From: Pseudomonas sp. SST3
GTDB taxonomy: Bacteria; Pseudomonadota; Gammaproteobacteria; Pseudomonadales; Pseudomonadaceae
Direction of reading: 5' to 3'
Assembly (NCBI RefSeq): GCF_003325755.1
Contig: NZ_QORI02000001.1
Span: 186,001-250,000 of the forward strand
DNA: 64,000 bases
Both the position numbers and the translations under genes were made by a program. The notes under the pieces are model-generated. The model saw only the letters and a list, made by a program, of their open reading frames with translations. It searched no databases and had not been told where the DNA came from. This document shows positions 1 through 7,945 of this stretch, piece by piece. Position 1 is the first letter of the stretch; the number at the start of each line of letters is the position of its first letter.

Positions 1-19
1 GCCGGCTGGGTGTAGTGGG

Positions 20-38
20 CTTGTAGTTATACTACAAG
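20..38. promoter_or_regulatory. HexR-type operator upstream of zwf
   Basis: A perfect 19-bp palindrome, CTTGTAGT-TAT-ACTACAAG, lies about 50 bp before the zwf start. It contains the 15-bp TGTARTNNNAYTACA pattern known for HexR, the repressor of zwf and other Entner-Doudoroff genes that is released by 2-keto-3-deoxy-6-phosphogluconate. The palindrome is seen directly; the HexR assignment follows from the motif and its position before zwf. A hexR gene may lie just upstream, outside the window. Confidence 0.75.
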
Positions 39-90
39 GCTTGCAGCATCGCCCACCTTTGAGTCTGTTCACCTTCTGAGGAGTGACGCT

Positions 91-1533
91 GTGTCCATTT
101 CCTGCGACATGCTGGTATTTGGCGGTACCGGCGACCTGGCGCTACATAAACTCATCCCTGCGCTCTACCACTTGCACCGTGAAAAGCGACTGCACGACGA
201 CGTGCGCATACTCGCGATTTCCCGTCAGGATATCGATCGCAACGCCTATCTGAGCCTGGCCGAGCGCCATTGCCGCGCGGAAATCGCGCGCACCGACTTC
301 GAGGCTGACATCTGGAAAGCGTTCAGTCAGCGTCTCGACTACTTCGCCATGGATGCCACCCAGCGGGGCGAGTTCGTCGGCCTCGCGCATCATCTCGGTC
401 AAGCCGAGGGGCGCGTGCGGGTGCACTACCTGGCAACCGCGCCGAGCCTGTTCGAGCCCATTGCGTCCAACCTGGAAAGCGCAGGCCTTGCCGGGGAAGA
501 CGCCCGCATCGTGCTGGAAAAGCCCATCGGTCATTCGCTGGATTCGGCGCTGGAAATCAACGAAGCGATCGGCGCGGTGTTCCCCGAGTCGCGGATCTAC
601 CGAATCGATCATTACCTGGGCAAGGAAACCGTGCAGAACCTCATGGCGCTGCGCTTCGCCAACGCGCTGTTCGAGCCGATCTGGCGCAGCGGTCATATCG
701 ACCATGTGCAGATCACCGTCGCCGAAACCCTCGGCGTCGAGAACCGCGGCAGCTACTACGACCACGCCGGCGCCATGCGCGATATGCTGCAGAATCATCT
801 GCTGCAGCTGCTCTGCCTGGTGGCAATGGAGGCGCCGGTGCGTTTCGATGCCAAATCGATACGCGGCGAGAAGGTGAAGATCCTCGAAGCGCTCAAACCG
901 ATCACCGGCAACGACGTGCAGGACAAGACGGTGCGCGGCCAGTACGGGGCGGGTCGTATCGGCGGACAGGACGTGCAGGCCTATTACTTCGAAAACGATG
1001 TCGATAACGACAGTGATACCGAAACCTTCGTCGCGGTGAAGGCCGAGATCGACAACTGGCGCTGGGCTGGCGTGCCCTTCTACTTGCGCACCGGCAAGCG
1101 CATGGCTCGCAAGCGCTCGGAGATCATCATCACCTTCAAGCAAGTGCCGCACATGCTTTTCACCAAGGGTGAGGTCAACCGGCTGGTGATCAGCCTGCAG
1201 CCGGAAGAGAGCATCAGCCTGCAACTGATGGCCAAGGCACCGGGCAAGGGCATGCAACTGGAGCCCGTCGAGCTGGACCTGAACCTGGCCAAGGCGTTCA
1301 GCAGCACGCGCCGTTGGGAGGCCTACGAGCGCTTGCTGCTGGACGTGATCGAAGGCGACTCGACCCTCTTCATGCGCCGCGACGAAGTGGAAGCCGCCTG
1401 GAACTGGGTCGACCCGATTTTGCGGGGCTGGCAGAGCCATTACCGCAAACCGAGACCCTATCCGGCCGGAACCGATGGTCCGGATCAGGCGCATCAGCTT
1501 ATCGAGCATCAGGGCCGCCGCTGGTGGCGCTGA
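91..1533 (+). CDS. zwf: Glucose-6-phosphate 1-dehydrogenase
   Basis: Oxidises glucose 6-phosphate to 6-phosphogluconolactone with NAD(P)+ and feeds the Entner-Doudoroff and pentose phosphate routes in the cytoplasm. The 480-aa length is normal for the family. An N-terminal nucleotide-binding motif GGTGDLA (about residues 11-17) and the substrate/catalytic motif RIDHYLGKE (about residues 171-179) are present. The GTG start at 91 is chosen because GAGGAG lies about 9 bases upstream and the protein begins just before the Rossmann motif. The gene follows a HexR-type operator. The usual pgl-eda partners are not downstream; the next sequence is a decayed reading frame and then the ectoine operon. 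Confidence 0.95.
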   Translation: MSISCDMLVFGGTGDLALHKLIPALYHLHREKRLHDDVRILAISRQDIDRNAYLSLAERHCRAEIARTDFEADIWKAFSQRLDYFAMDATQRGEFVGLAHHLGQAEGRVRVHYLATAPSLFEPIASNLESAGLAGEDARIVLEKPIGHSLDSALEINEAIGAVFPESRIYRIDHYLGKETVQNLMALRFANALFEPIWRSGHIDHVQITVAETLGVENRGSYYDHAGAMRDMLQNHLLQLLCLVAMEAPVRFDAKSIRGEKVKILEALKPITGNDVQDKTVRGQYGAGRIGGQDVQAYYFENDVDNDSDTETFVAVKAEIDNWRWAGVPFYLRTGKRMARKRSEIIITFKQVPHMLFTKGEVNRLVISLQPEESISLQLMAKAPGKGMQLEPVELDLNLAKAFSSTRRWEAYERLLLDVIEGDSTLFMRRDEVEAAWNWVDPILRGWQSHYRKPRPYPAGTDGPDQAHQLIEHQGRRWWR

Positions 1534-1548
1534 GGCCCTGACCGACCG

Positions 1549-1813
1549 TCAGAACACCGGCCGGATCCGTTCTAGCATGCGGGACAGAGCGGCTTGCTGC
1601 ATCTTGAAATAACTAATGCCGCAGCCGCCCACAACTATCCAGGGCAACTTGCCGGTATGGCGCCGAATCAACTCGCCATAAAAATTTCACTGAGTGCGAC
1701 GAAGTCGCCAATATCCGGAAACATGGGCCCGATATCAGCCGCCAATATCTTCGACAGATCACGGTAGTTCAGCAGAGGAATTTTGGCGCATTCAGCGGCC
1801 CAACTTCCGTTAC
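1549..1813 (-). pseudogene. Frameshifted remnant of an unidentified gene
   Basis: On the minus strand two adjacent frames read like the two halves of one protein. The upstream half (about 1813 to 1680) contains KIPLLNYRDLSKILAADIG and GDFVALSEIF. After a one-base slip near 1675-1685 the downstream half continues YGELIRRHTGKLPWIVVGG and ends in ERIRPVF followed by a stop at 1549. Neither half has a plausible start: the first is preceded by tandem stops and the second by a stop. I do not recognise the family. The piece looks like the decayed C-terminal part of a transferred gene. Confidence 0.45.
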
Positions 1814-2187
1814 TTCATCAACAACCTGCTTCGGCCCCAACCGGGGGATCCGACAGCCGCGCAAATACCCGCCGCAGCCCTCTATTCTCCTGGCCTTCGG
1901 CCGGATTGCCCACACACATGAGCGGCACCATGAAAGCATGCAAACCGCGGCGCAAATACCCGCCGATTCGTCAGCTGAACTCACGAAACAGATTCGCCTC
2001 AATAAGCAGCTGAATCCGGCACTTATCTCGCAACTGAAACGAAAAGTTCAACTTGCTCGATAAGCGGCAAACTTCCGCGATATCAGCAGCGAATTCCGGG
2101 CGATGACCGCCGCTTCGGGTTGAGATTAAATTTTTGATGTGTTTATTCTAATAAAGGATTTCAATCAACAACCCCAAAGGATTTGTT
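1814..2187. other. Non-coding stretch ahead of the ectoine operon
   Basis: No convincing gene is visible. Two direct copies of the 15-mer CGCAAATACCCGCCG lie at 1860-1874 and 1951-1965. The last 80 bases become AT-rich (about 2125-2165), as expected for the osmotically controlled ect promoter, but I cannot place clear -35/-10 hexamers. No ectR-type MarR regulator gene lies next to the operon. Confidence 0.4.
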
Positions 2188-3993
2188 TTGAGTGTTCCTA
2201 CCGTAACGCTCCGTCGCCCAACCGACGGCGACGGTTCTGCCCTCCACGACCTGGTAGCGCGCTGCCAGCCTCTGGATACCAATTCGGTCTACTGCAACCT
2301 TCTGCAGTGTTCCGACTTCGCTGATACCTCCATCGCGGCCGAAGATGCAAATGGCCAGTTGGTAGGTTTCATTTCCGGTTACCTCCCACCTGCCCGTCCG
2401 GACACGCTGTTCGTCTGGCAGGTCGCGGTAGACGCTTCGATGCGCGGCCAGGGCCTGGCTCTGCGCATGCTGATGGCCCTGGTCACTCGGGTCGCCAGAG
2501 AACAGGGCGTCCGTCACCTGGAGACGACCATCTCGCCTGACAACGGCGCCTCGCAGGCGTTGTTCAAGAAGGCTTTCGCTCAACTGGAGACCGACTACAG
2601 CACTCGCACGCTGTTCTCTCGGGCCAAGCACTTCGCCGGGCAACACGAAGACGAAGAGCTTTATCGGGCGGGTCCGTTCGACGCCACCGACTCCAGACAA
2701 CGAATCAGAGGAAACCCCATGCAAACGTTTGAACTGCACGAATCCGGTGTTCGCAGCTATTGCCGCTCCTTTCCAGTGGTCTTCAAGCAAGCTCGCGGCG
2801 CCGAGCTGATCACCCGCGAAGGCAAGCACTACATCGACTTCCTCGCCGGGGCCGGCACGCTCAACTATGGCCATAACCATCCAGTGCTGAAGCAGGCGCT
2901 GCTCGACTACATCGGCGCCGACGGCATCACCCATGGCCTGGACATGTATTCCGACGCGAAGGAAACCTTCCTGTCGACGTTCGACCGGCTGATTCTCAAG
3001 CCGCGCAACATGGATTACGTCATGCAGTTCACCGGCCCGACCGGTACCAACGCGGTCGAGGCCGCGCTGAAGCTAGCGCGCAAGGTGACTGGCCGCAACA
3101 ACGTCATCAGCTTCACCAATGGCTTTCACGGCTGCAGCATCGGCGCTCTGGCGGCGACCGGTAACAAGCATCACCGTGGCGCCGCTGGCGTCCCGCTGAC
3201 CGACGTCAGCCGCATGCCGTATGCCAACTACTTCGGAGACAAGGTCAACACCATCGGCATGATGGACAAGCTGCTGACCGACCCGTCCAGCGGCATCGAC
3301 AAGCCCGCCGCGGTCATCGTCGAGGTGGTCCAGGGCGAAGGCGGCCTGAACGCCGCGTCCGCCGACTGGATCCGCAAGCTGGAAAAACTCTGCCGCAAGC
3401 ACGAGATGCTGCTGATCATCGATGACATCCAGGCTGGTTGCGGCCGGACCGGCAGCTTCTTCAGCTTCGAGGAAATGGGCATCAAGCCGGACATGATCAC
3501 CCTTTCCAAGTCCCTTTCAGGCTTCGGTCTGCCGTTCGCCATGGTGCTGCTGCGCAAGGAGCTGGACCAGTGGAAGCCGGGCGAGCACAACGGCACCTTC
3601 CGCGGTAACAACCACGCTTTCGTTACTGCCGCCGCAGCCATCGAGCACTTCTGGAGCGATGACGAGTTCGCCAAAAGCGTTCAAGCCAAGGGCAAACGCA
3701 TCGCCGATGGCATGCACAAGATCGTGCGCCGTTATGGTCCCGATTCACTGTTCGTCAAAGGCCGCGGCATGATGATCGGCATCAGCTGCCCGGATGGCGA
3801 CACCGCCGCCGCCGTCTGCCGCCATGCTTTCGAAAATGGCCTGGTCATCGAAACCAGCGGCGCTCACAGCGAAGTGGTCAAGTGTCTCTGCCCGCTGATC
3901 ATCAGCGAAGAGCAGATCGACAAGGCTATGAGCATTCTGGACAAAGCCTTTGCCGCCGTGATGTCCGAGCAGGCCAAGGATCAGGCGGTGTGA
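2188..3993 (+). CDS. ectA: Fused reading frame: diaminobutyrate acetyltransferase EctA joined in frame to EctB
   Basis: The first 164 codons are EctA, a GNAT acetyltransferase that converts L-2,4-diaminobutyrate to N-gamma-acetyl-diaminobutyrate in ectoine synthesis. The start is TTG at 2188 with AAAGGA upstream; the family motif WQVAVDASMRGQGLALRML (acetyl-CoA loop) is present. EctA-like sequence ends with EDEELYRAGPF at 2679. There is no stop there: the frame continues through 13 linker codons into the complete EctB at 2719, giving a 601-aa product. Adding one T after 2679 would create TGA exactly at the expected EctA end, so loss of one base from the stop codon is the simplest explanation. 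The ectB ribosome binding site is still present inside the linker. Whether a fusion protein is made is unknown. Confidence 0.85.
   Translation: MSVPTVTLRRPTDGDGSALHDLVARCQPLDTNSVYCNLLQCSDFADTSIAAEDANGQLVGFISGYLPPARPDTLFVWQVAVDASMRGQGLALRMLMALVTRVAREQGVRHLETTISPDNGASQALFKKAFAQLETDYSTRTLFSRAKHFAGQHEDEELYRAGPFDATDSRQRIRGNPMQTFELHESGVRSYCRSFPVVFKQARGAELITREGKHYIDFLAGAGTLNYGHNHPVLKQALLDYIGADGITHGLDMYSDAKETFLSTFDRLILKPRNMDYVMQFTGPTGTNAVEAALKLARKVTGRNNVISFTNGFHGCSIGALAATGNKHHRGAAGVPLTDVSRMPYANYFGDKVNTIGMMDKLLTDPSSGIDKPAAVIVEVVQGEGGLNAASADWIRKLEKLCRKHEMLLIIDDIQAGCGRTGSFFSFEEMGIKPDMITLSKSLSGFGLPFAMVLLRKELDQWKPGEHNGTFRGNNHAFVTAAAAIEHFWSDDEFAKSVQAKGKRIADGMHKIVRRYGPDSLFVKGRGMMIGISCPDGDTAAAVCRHAFENGLVIETSGAHSEVVKCLCPLIISEEQIDKAMSILDKAFAAVMSEQAKDQAV
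2719..3993 (+). CDS. ectB: L-2,4-diaminobutyrate transaminase (internal ectB start)
   Basis: PLP-dependent class III aminotransferase that makes L-2,4-diaminobutyrate from aspartate semialdehyde and glutamate, the first committed ectoine step. The 424-aa product starting MQTFELHESGVRSY has the normal EctB length and N-terminus. PLP landmarks are the TGPTGTNAVEAALKLAR helix, the IIDDIQAGCGRTG aspartate loop and SKSLSGFGLP with the Schiff-base lysine. The ATG at 2719 has AGAGGAA 4 bases upstream, so it can be translated on its own even though the same frame is open from ectA at 2188. Its stop codon lies within the left end of a 124-bp inverted-repeat element. Confidence 0.9.
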   Translation: MQTFELHESGVRSYCRSFPVVFKQARGAELITREGKHYIDFLAGAGTLNYGHNHPVLKQALLDYIGADGITHGLDMYSDAKETFLSTFDRLILKPRNMDYVMQFTGPTGTNAVEAALKLARKVTGRNNVISFTNGFHGCSIGALAATGNKHHRGAAGVPLTDVSRMPYANYFGDKVNTIGMMDKLLTDPSSGIDKPAAVIVEVVQGEGGLNAASADWIRKLEKLCRKHEMLLIIDDIQAGCGRTGSFFSFEEMGIKPDMITLSKSLSGFGLPFAMVLLRKELDQWKPGEHNGTFRGNNHAFVTAAAAIEHFWSDDEFAKSVQAKGKRIADGMHKIVRRYGPDSLFVKGRGMMIGISCPDGDTAAAVCRHAFENGLVIETSGAHSEVVKCLCPLIISEEQIDKAMSILDKAFAAVMSEQAKDQAV

Positions 3994-4113
3994 AAACGTA
4001 GCGAGCGAAGGGTAAGCAAGGCAAAAGCAGGCGAGGAAGCGGAGTTTACGTGCTGTAAATGAGCATTCCGAGCCTGTTTTTAACGCCGCTTAACCGAGCG
4101 AAGTAGTTTTCAC
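3990..4113. repeat. 124-bp imperfect inverted-repeat element between ectB and ectC
   Basis: The element is bounded by GTGAAAAC (3990-3997) and its complement GTTTTCAC (4106-4113). Inner segments such as AAAAGCAGGC against GCCTGTTTTT and GTTTAC against GTAAAT also pair, so the whole can fold into one long interrupted hairpin. From memory, near-identical intergenic elements recur in P. stutzeri genomes. It overlaps the ectB stop and separates ectB from ectC, so it could influence mRNA stability or polarity within the operon. Confidence 0.6.
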
Positions 4114-4144
4114 ATCGTCTGACAAGCTTCTTGAGGATTAGAAA

Positions 4145-4543
4145 ATGATCGTACGTACCCTGGCTGACTGCGAGCAGTCCAACCGCAAAATCACCACCGA
4201 GACCTGGGACAGCACCCGCATGCTGCTCAAGGATGACAACATGGGCTTCTCGTTCCATGTCACCACTATCTATGCCGGCACCGAGACGCACATCCACTAC
4301 CAGAATCATCTGGAGTCGGTGTACTGCATGAGCGGCAACGGTGAAATCGAGACCATTGCCGACGGCAAGATCTACAAGATCGAGGCCGGCACCCTCTACA
4401 TCCTCGACAAGCACGACGAGCACCTGCTGCGCGGCGGCACCGAGGACATGAAGATGGCCTGCGTCTTCAATCCGCCGCTCAACGGCAAGGAAGTACATGA
4501 CGAAAGCGGTGTTTATCCGCTGGAGGCCGAAACCGTCGCCTGA
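4145..4543 (+). CDS. ectC: L-ectoine synthase
   Basis: Cupin-fold enzyme that closes N-gamma-acetyl-diaminobutyrate to ectoine. The 132-aa protein has the family N-terminus [16 protein letters not shown], the metal-binding cupin stretch [20 protein letters not shown] (about residues 50-69), and [13 protein letters not shown] near the second cupin motif. The length is normal. ATG at 4145 follows TTGAGGATT. It is the third gene of the ect operon, separated from ectB by the inverted-repeat element and from ectD by a short hairpin. Confidence 0.96.
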   Translation: MIVRTLADCEQSNRKITTETWDSTRMLLKDDNMGFSFHVTTIYAGTETHIHYQNHLESVYCMSGNGEIETIADGKIYKIEAGTLYILDKHDEHLLRGGTEDMKMACVFNPPLNGKEVHDESGVYPLEAETVA

Positions 4544-4578
4544 GGCGACCGCGAGGCGGGTTCGCCCGTCCCGCGCCC

Positions 4579-4605
4579 CGTAGGGCGATTCGCAACCGCC
4601 CTACG
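4579..4605. repeat. Short palindrome between ectC and ectD
   Basis: CGTAGGGCG (4579-4587) pairs perfectly with CGCCCTACG (4597-4605) around a 9-base loop. There is no T run, so a terminator is unlikely. It resembles the GTAGGGYG-type palindromes found elsewhere in the window. It precedes the ectD ribosome binding site by about 10 bases. Confidence 0.55.
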
Positions 4606-4629
4606 ACAATGATTCAAGGAGAACCTAAC

Positions 4630-5547
4630 GTGAACCCCGTGCAAGCCGACCTATACCCTTCGCGCCAGCACGACGAACCCAGCTGGCAGGAGCGTTTGGA
4701 TCCGGTTGTCTACCGCAGCGATCTGGCTAACGCGCCGATTGCACCGGACCTGATAGAACGCTTCGAGCGTGATGGTTATCTGGTCATCCCCAATCTGTTC
4801 AGCGCCGAGGAAGTCGCGGTATTCCGCGAAGAACTCGACCGTATGCGCCAGGACCCTGCCGTGGCCGGCTCCGGCAAGACGATCCAGGAACCCGACAGCG
4901 GAGCGATTCGCTCGGTATTCGATATTCACAGCGACAACGCGCTGTTCGCCCGCGTCGCCAGTGACGAGCGCACCGCCGCCATCGCCAGCTTCATTCTCGG
5001 TGGCGATATCTATGTCCACCAGTCACGGATGAACTTCAAGCCCGGCTTTACCGGCAAGGAGTTCTACTGGCATTCGGATTTCGAGACCTGGCACGTCGAA
5101 GATGGTCTGCCACGCATGCGAACGCTGAGTTGCTCGATCCTGCTCACCGACAACGAGCCGCATAACGGCCCGCTGATGCTGGTGCCCGGATCGCACAAGC
5201 ACTACATCCGCTGCGTTGGCGCCACGCCAGAAAACCACTACGAAAAATCTCTGCGCAAGCAGGAATTCGGTGTGCCGGACCACGACAGCCTGACCCGCCT
5301 CGCGGAGCGTTATGGCATCGACACCGCTACCGGGCCGGCGGGAAGCGTAGTGTTCTTCGACTGCAACACCATGCATGGCTCCAACAGCAACATCACGCCC
5401 AGTGCGCGCAGCAATCTGTTCTATGTCTACAACCACGTAGATAATGCCGCGCAGGCCCCGTTCTGTGGGCTTTCGCCCCGTCCGGAGTTTGTCGCCGAAC
5501 GCGAGCGTTTCGAGCCGCTGCACATCCAGAAACAGAAGTATCTCTGA
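4630..5547 (+). CDS. ectD: Ectoine 5-hydroxylase
   Basis: Non-haem Fe(II)/2-oxoglutarate dioxygenase that hydroxylates ectoine to 5-hydroxyectoine. The iron facial triad is visible as H-x-D in YWHSDFETWHVEDG (around residues 148-150) and the distal His in CNTMHGSN. The EctD signature FYWHSDFETWHVEDGLPRM is intact. The GTG at 4630 is preferred because AAGGAGA (4616-4622) lies 7-8 bases before it, giving 305 aa; an ATG at 4609 lies upstream of that site, and GTG at 4639 is a second option. A strong hairpin terminator follows the stop. Confidence 0.95.
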   Translation: MNPVQADLYPSRQHDEPSWQERLDPVVYRSDLANAPIAPDLIERFERDGYLVIPNLFSAEEVAVFREELDRMRQDPAVAGSGKTIQEPDSGAIRSVFDIHSDNALFARVASDERTAAIASFILGGDIYVHQSRMNFKPGFTGKEFYWHSDFETWHVEDGLPRMRTLSCSILLTDNEPHNGPLMLVPGSHKHYIRCVGATPENHYEKSLRKQEFGVPDHDSLTRLAERYGIDTATGPAGSVVFFDCNTMHGSNSNITPSARSNLFYVYNHVDNAAQAPFCGLSPRPEFVAERERFEPLHIQKQKYL

Positions 5548-5554
5548 CGTACCC

Positions 5555-5585
5555 GATCAGGCCCGACTACCGGGCCTGATCTTTG
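5555..5585 (+). terminator. Intrinsic terminator between ectD and ask
   Basis: GATCAGGCCCG (5555-5565) pairs perfectly with CGGGCCTGATC (5571-5581) around a 5-base loop, followed by TTTGTT. This is a good Rho-independent terminator at the end of ectD. The downstream ask gene would therefore need read-through or its own promoter. Confidence 0.7.
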
Positions 5586-5645
5586 TTGGCGGCCAGATGG
5601 CGGCCCAGGGATGAAAATTCACCCCCAAGACGGGAAGTTGAATCG

Positions 5646-7078
5646 ATGCATACCGTAGAAAAAATCGGCGGCACATCCATGAGCCGCTTCGACGAACTGC
5701 TGAACAATATCTTCATCGGCGGGCGCGAAGGCGATGCGCTCTATCAGCGCGTCTTCGTCGTCTCGGCCTACAGCGGCATGACCAATCTGCTGCTGGAACA
5801 CAAGAAAACCGGCGAGCCGGGTGTCTACCAACGCTTCGCCGATGCCCGCAGCGAAGGGGCCTGGCTCGACGCGCTGGAAACCATCCGCGAGCGCATGGTT
5901 GGCAAGAATGCCGAACTGTTCACCAGCGAATTCGAGCTGCGTGCCGCCAACCAGTTCATCAACTCGCGCATCGACGATGCCCGCGAATGCATGAGCAGCC
6001 TGCAGCGCCTGTGCGCCTATGGCCATTTCCAGCTCGACGAGCACCTGATGAAGGTCCGCGAGATGCTCGCCTCCCTCGGCGAAGCGCACTCAGCCTTCAA
6101 CTCGGTACTGGCGCTCAAGCACCGCGGCGTCAACGCCAAGATGGTCGATCTGACCGGCTGGCATCGTGATGCACCGCTGCCGTTCGAAGAGATGGTGCGC
6201 CACAGCTTCGAAGAGGTCGACCTCTCTCGCGAGCTGGTGGTCGCCACCGGCTACACGCACTGCAGCGAAGGCCTGATGAACACCTTCGATCGCGGCTACA
6301 GCGAGATAACCTTCGCCCAGATCGCGGCCGCCACCGGTGCGCGCGAGGCGATCATCCACAAGGAATTCCATCTTTCCAGTGCCGACCCGAACCTGGTGGG
6401 CGCCGACAAGGTGGTGACCATCGGCCGTACCAACTACGACGTCGCCGACCAGCTGTCCAATCTGGGCATGGAAGCAATTCATCCGCGTGCAGCCAAGACC
6501 CTGCGCCGTGCCGGTATCGAGCTGCGCATCAAGAATGCCTTCGAGCCCGAGCACTCCGGCACCCTCATCAGCCAGGACTACAAGAGCGAGAAGCCCTGCG
6601 TCGAGATCATCGCGGGCCGCAAGGACGTCTTCGGCATCGAGGTGTTCGATCAGGACATGCTCGGCGACGTCGCCTACGACATCGAGATCAGCAAGTTGCT
6701 CAAGCAGCTGCGCCTGTATGTCGTGAACAAGGACTCCGATGCCAACAGCATCACCTATTACGCGGCTTCGGGCTCGCGCAAGCTGATCAACCGCGCCGCC
6801 CGGCTGATCGAAGAGAAGTACCCGGCCGCCGAGGTTACGGTGCACAACGTCTCCATCGTCTCGGCGATCGGCTCGGACCTCAAGGTCAAGGGCATCCTCG
6901 CCAAGACAGTGGCCGCGCTGGCCGCGCCGGCATCAGCATCCAGGCGGTGCATCAGTCGATCCGCCAGGTGGAAATGCAGTGCGTGGTCAACGAAGAAGAC
7001 TACGACTCGGCGGTGGCGGCCTTGCATCGCGCGCTGATCGAGCCGGAAAACCATGGCGATGTGATCGCCGCGGCGTAA
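5646..7078 (+). pseudogene. ask: Ectoine-operon aspartokinase, frameshifted near the 3' end
   Basis: Aspartate kinase of the Ask_ect type, which supplies aspartyl phosphate for ectoine synthesis. The start MHTVEKIGGTSMSRFDELL holds the kinase KxGGTS motif, and the body through residue 427 reads normally (kinase domain, then a first ACT-like region). At 6926/6927 the sequence reads GCGCCGG where GCGGCCGG is needed. With one G restored the frame continues with GISIQAVHQSIRQVEMQCVV and ALIEPENHGDVIAAA to TAA at 7076-7078, about 477 aa in all. As written, 36 foreign residues follow residue 427 and the frame stops at 7037, removing the last ACT strands. It may be a real lesion or a sequencing error. 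Confidence 0.85.
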
Positions 7079-7151
7079 GCCATCGCGACATCAACGCCAT
7101 ATGTCAAACCGTCGGGCCCGGCTAACGCCTCGTCCGGCGGTTTGTCGTCTG

Positions 7152-7943
7152 CTAGCTGGATATTGCGCCGAGCGGCTTGGATCGCTGACTGCGGTAGCAG
7201 ATAGCGAAGAAGACGATCGCCAGGAGCAACTCAGCCAAATCGCCGCCGTAGTACATCAGCTGCGCGGCGGCCTCGATCTCGGCCAGGCTATGACCGGCCT
7301 CACGCGGAAAACCATGGGCATACATCAGCTTGCCCAGGATGGAGTGAGCTGCGATAGCCATGAACAGCACGATCAAACGGATGCGCAGGCCAGGGCGATG
7401 CGGCGCTGGATCCGGGCCGGCGACCGACCAACTGAACAGGTAACCGGCCAGCACGAAATGCAGGTGCAGCAGCACGTGAAACTGCGGCTCGCTGAAACTG
7501 AGCGAATACAGCGGCGTCAGGTAAAGCAGATAGAGCGCGCCGATATCCAGAAACAATGCGGTGACCGGATGGTTCAGGAAACGCACCGGCGGCGTCCCGG
7601 CGAACGCGATGATACGGCGAGCGCTGGCCACCGGCACGCTGCGCAGCAACAGCGTGCCAGGCGCGCCCAGCATCAACGCGATCGGCGCGAACATTCCCAG
7701 TAACAGGTGCTGCACCATGTGCCCGCGCAGGTCGGCATGCCCCCATTCGATCATCTCCGGCGACAGTGCCAGCACAACAAGACCGCATCCCAGCGTGAAG
7801 CTGACCAGCCGCCACCAGCGCCAACCCGAGCGGTAGCGGCGCTGCCTGCGAACCCCGAGCAGATAGCCGAACCAGAGTCCCAGGGTCAGCAACACCAACA
7901 GGAACATACCGGCCAGCGTTAGCAGATGTGCCTCGTGGGTCAT
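7152..7943 (-). CDS. Caa3-type cytochrome oxidase assembly protein (CtaG family)
   Basis: Polytopic inner-membrane protein with about seven hydrophobic helices, matching the Caa3_CtaG family linked to copper delivery or assembly of haem-copper oxidases. Family-typical histidine-rich stretches inside or near helices include GHMVQHLLLGMFAP, FHVLLHLHFVLAGYLFSW and AIAAHSILGKLMY. The start MTHEAHLLTLAGMF at 7943 is chosen; upstream in-frame codons overlap the end of the neighbouring gene. It lies 2 bases after the DUF2243 gene and is probably co-transcribed with it. No oxidase subunit genes are in the window. Confidence 0.8.
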   Translation of the reverse strand: MTHEAHLLTLAGMFLLVLLTLGLWFGYLLGVRRQRRYRSGWRWWRLVSFTLGCGLVVLALSPEMIEWGHADLRGHMVQHLLLGMFAPIALMLGAPGTLLLRSVPVASARRIIAFAGTPPVRFLNHPVTALFLDIGALYLLYLTPLYSLSFSEPQFHVLLHLHFVLAGYLFSWSVAGPDPAPHRPGLRIRLIVLFMAIAAHSILGKLMYAHGFPREAGHSLAEIEAAAQLMYYGGDLAELLLAIVFFAICYRSQRSKPLGAISS

Positions 7944-7945
7944 TC

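Noticed and set aside
142..1509. Long minus-strand frame opposite zwf
   Set aside because: It is the shadow of a GC-rich gene; the composition is not protein-like and zwf is unmistakable. The same reasoning removes the long frames opposite uvrD, the GGDEF-EAL gene, the hybrid kinase and the flg genes.
2137..2187. Upstream ATG start for ectA
   Set aside because: ATG at 2137 is in the ectA frame but is followed by tandem TAA codons at 2149-2154, so it cannot be used.
7105..7146. Terminator after ask
   Set aside because: CAAACCGTCGG and CCGGCGGTTTG can pair but the loop is long and no T run follows; left as a possible weak structure only.
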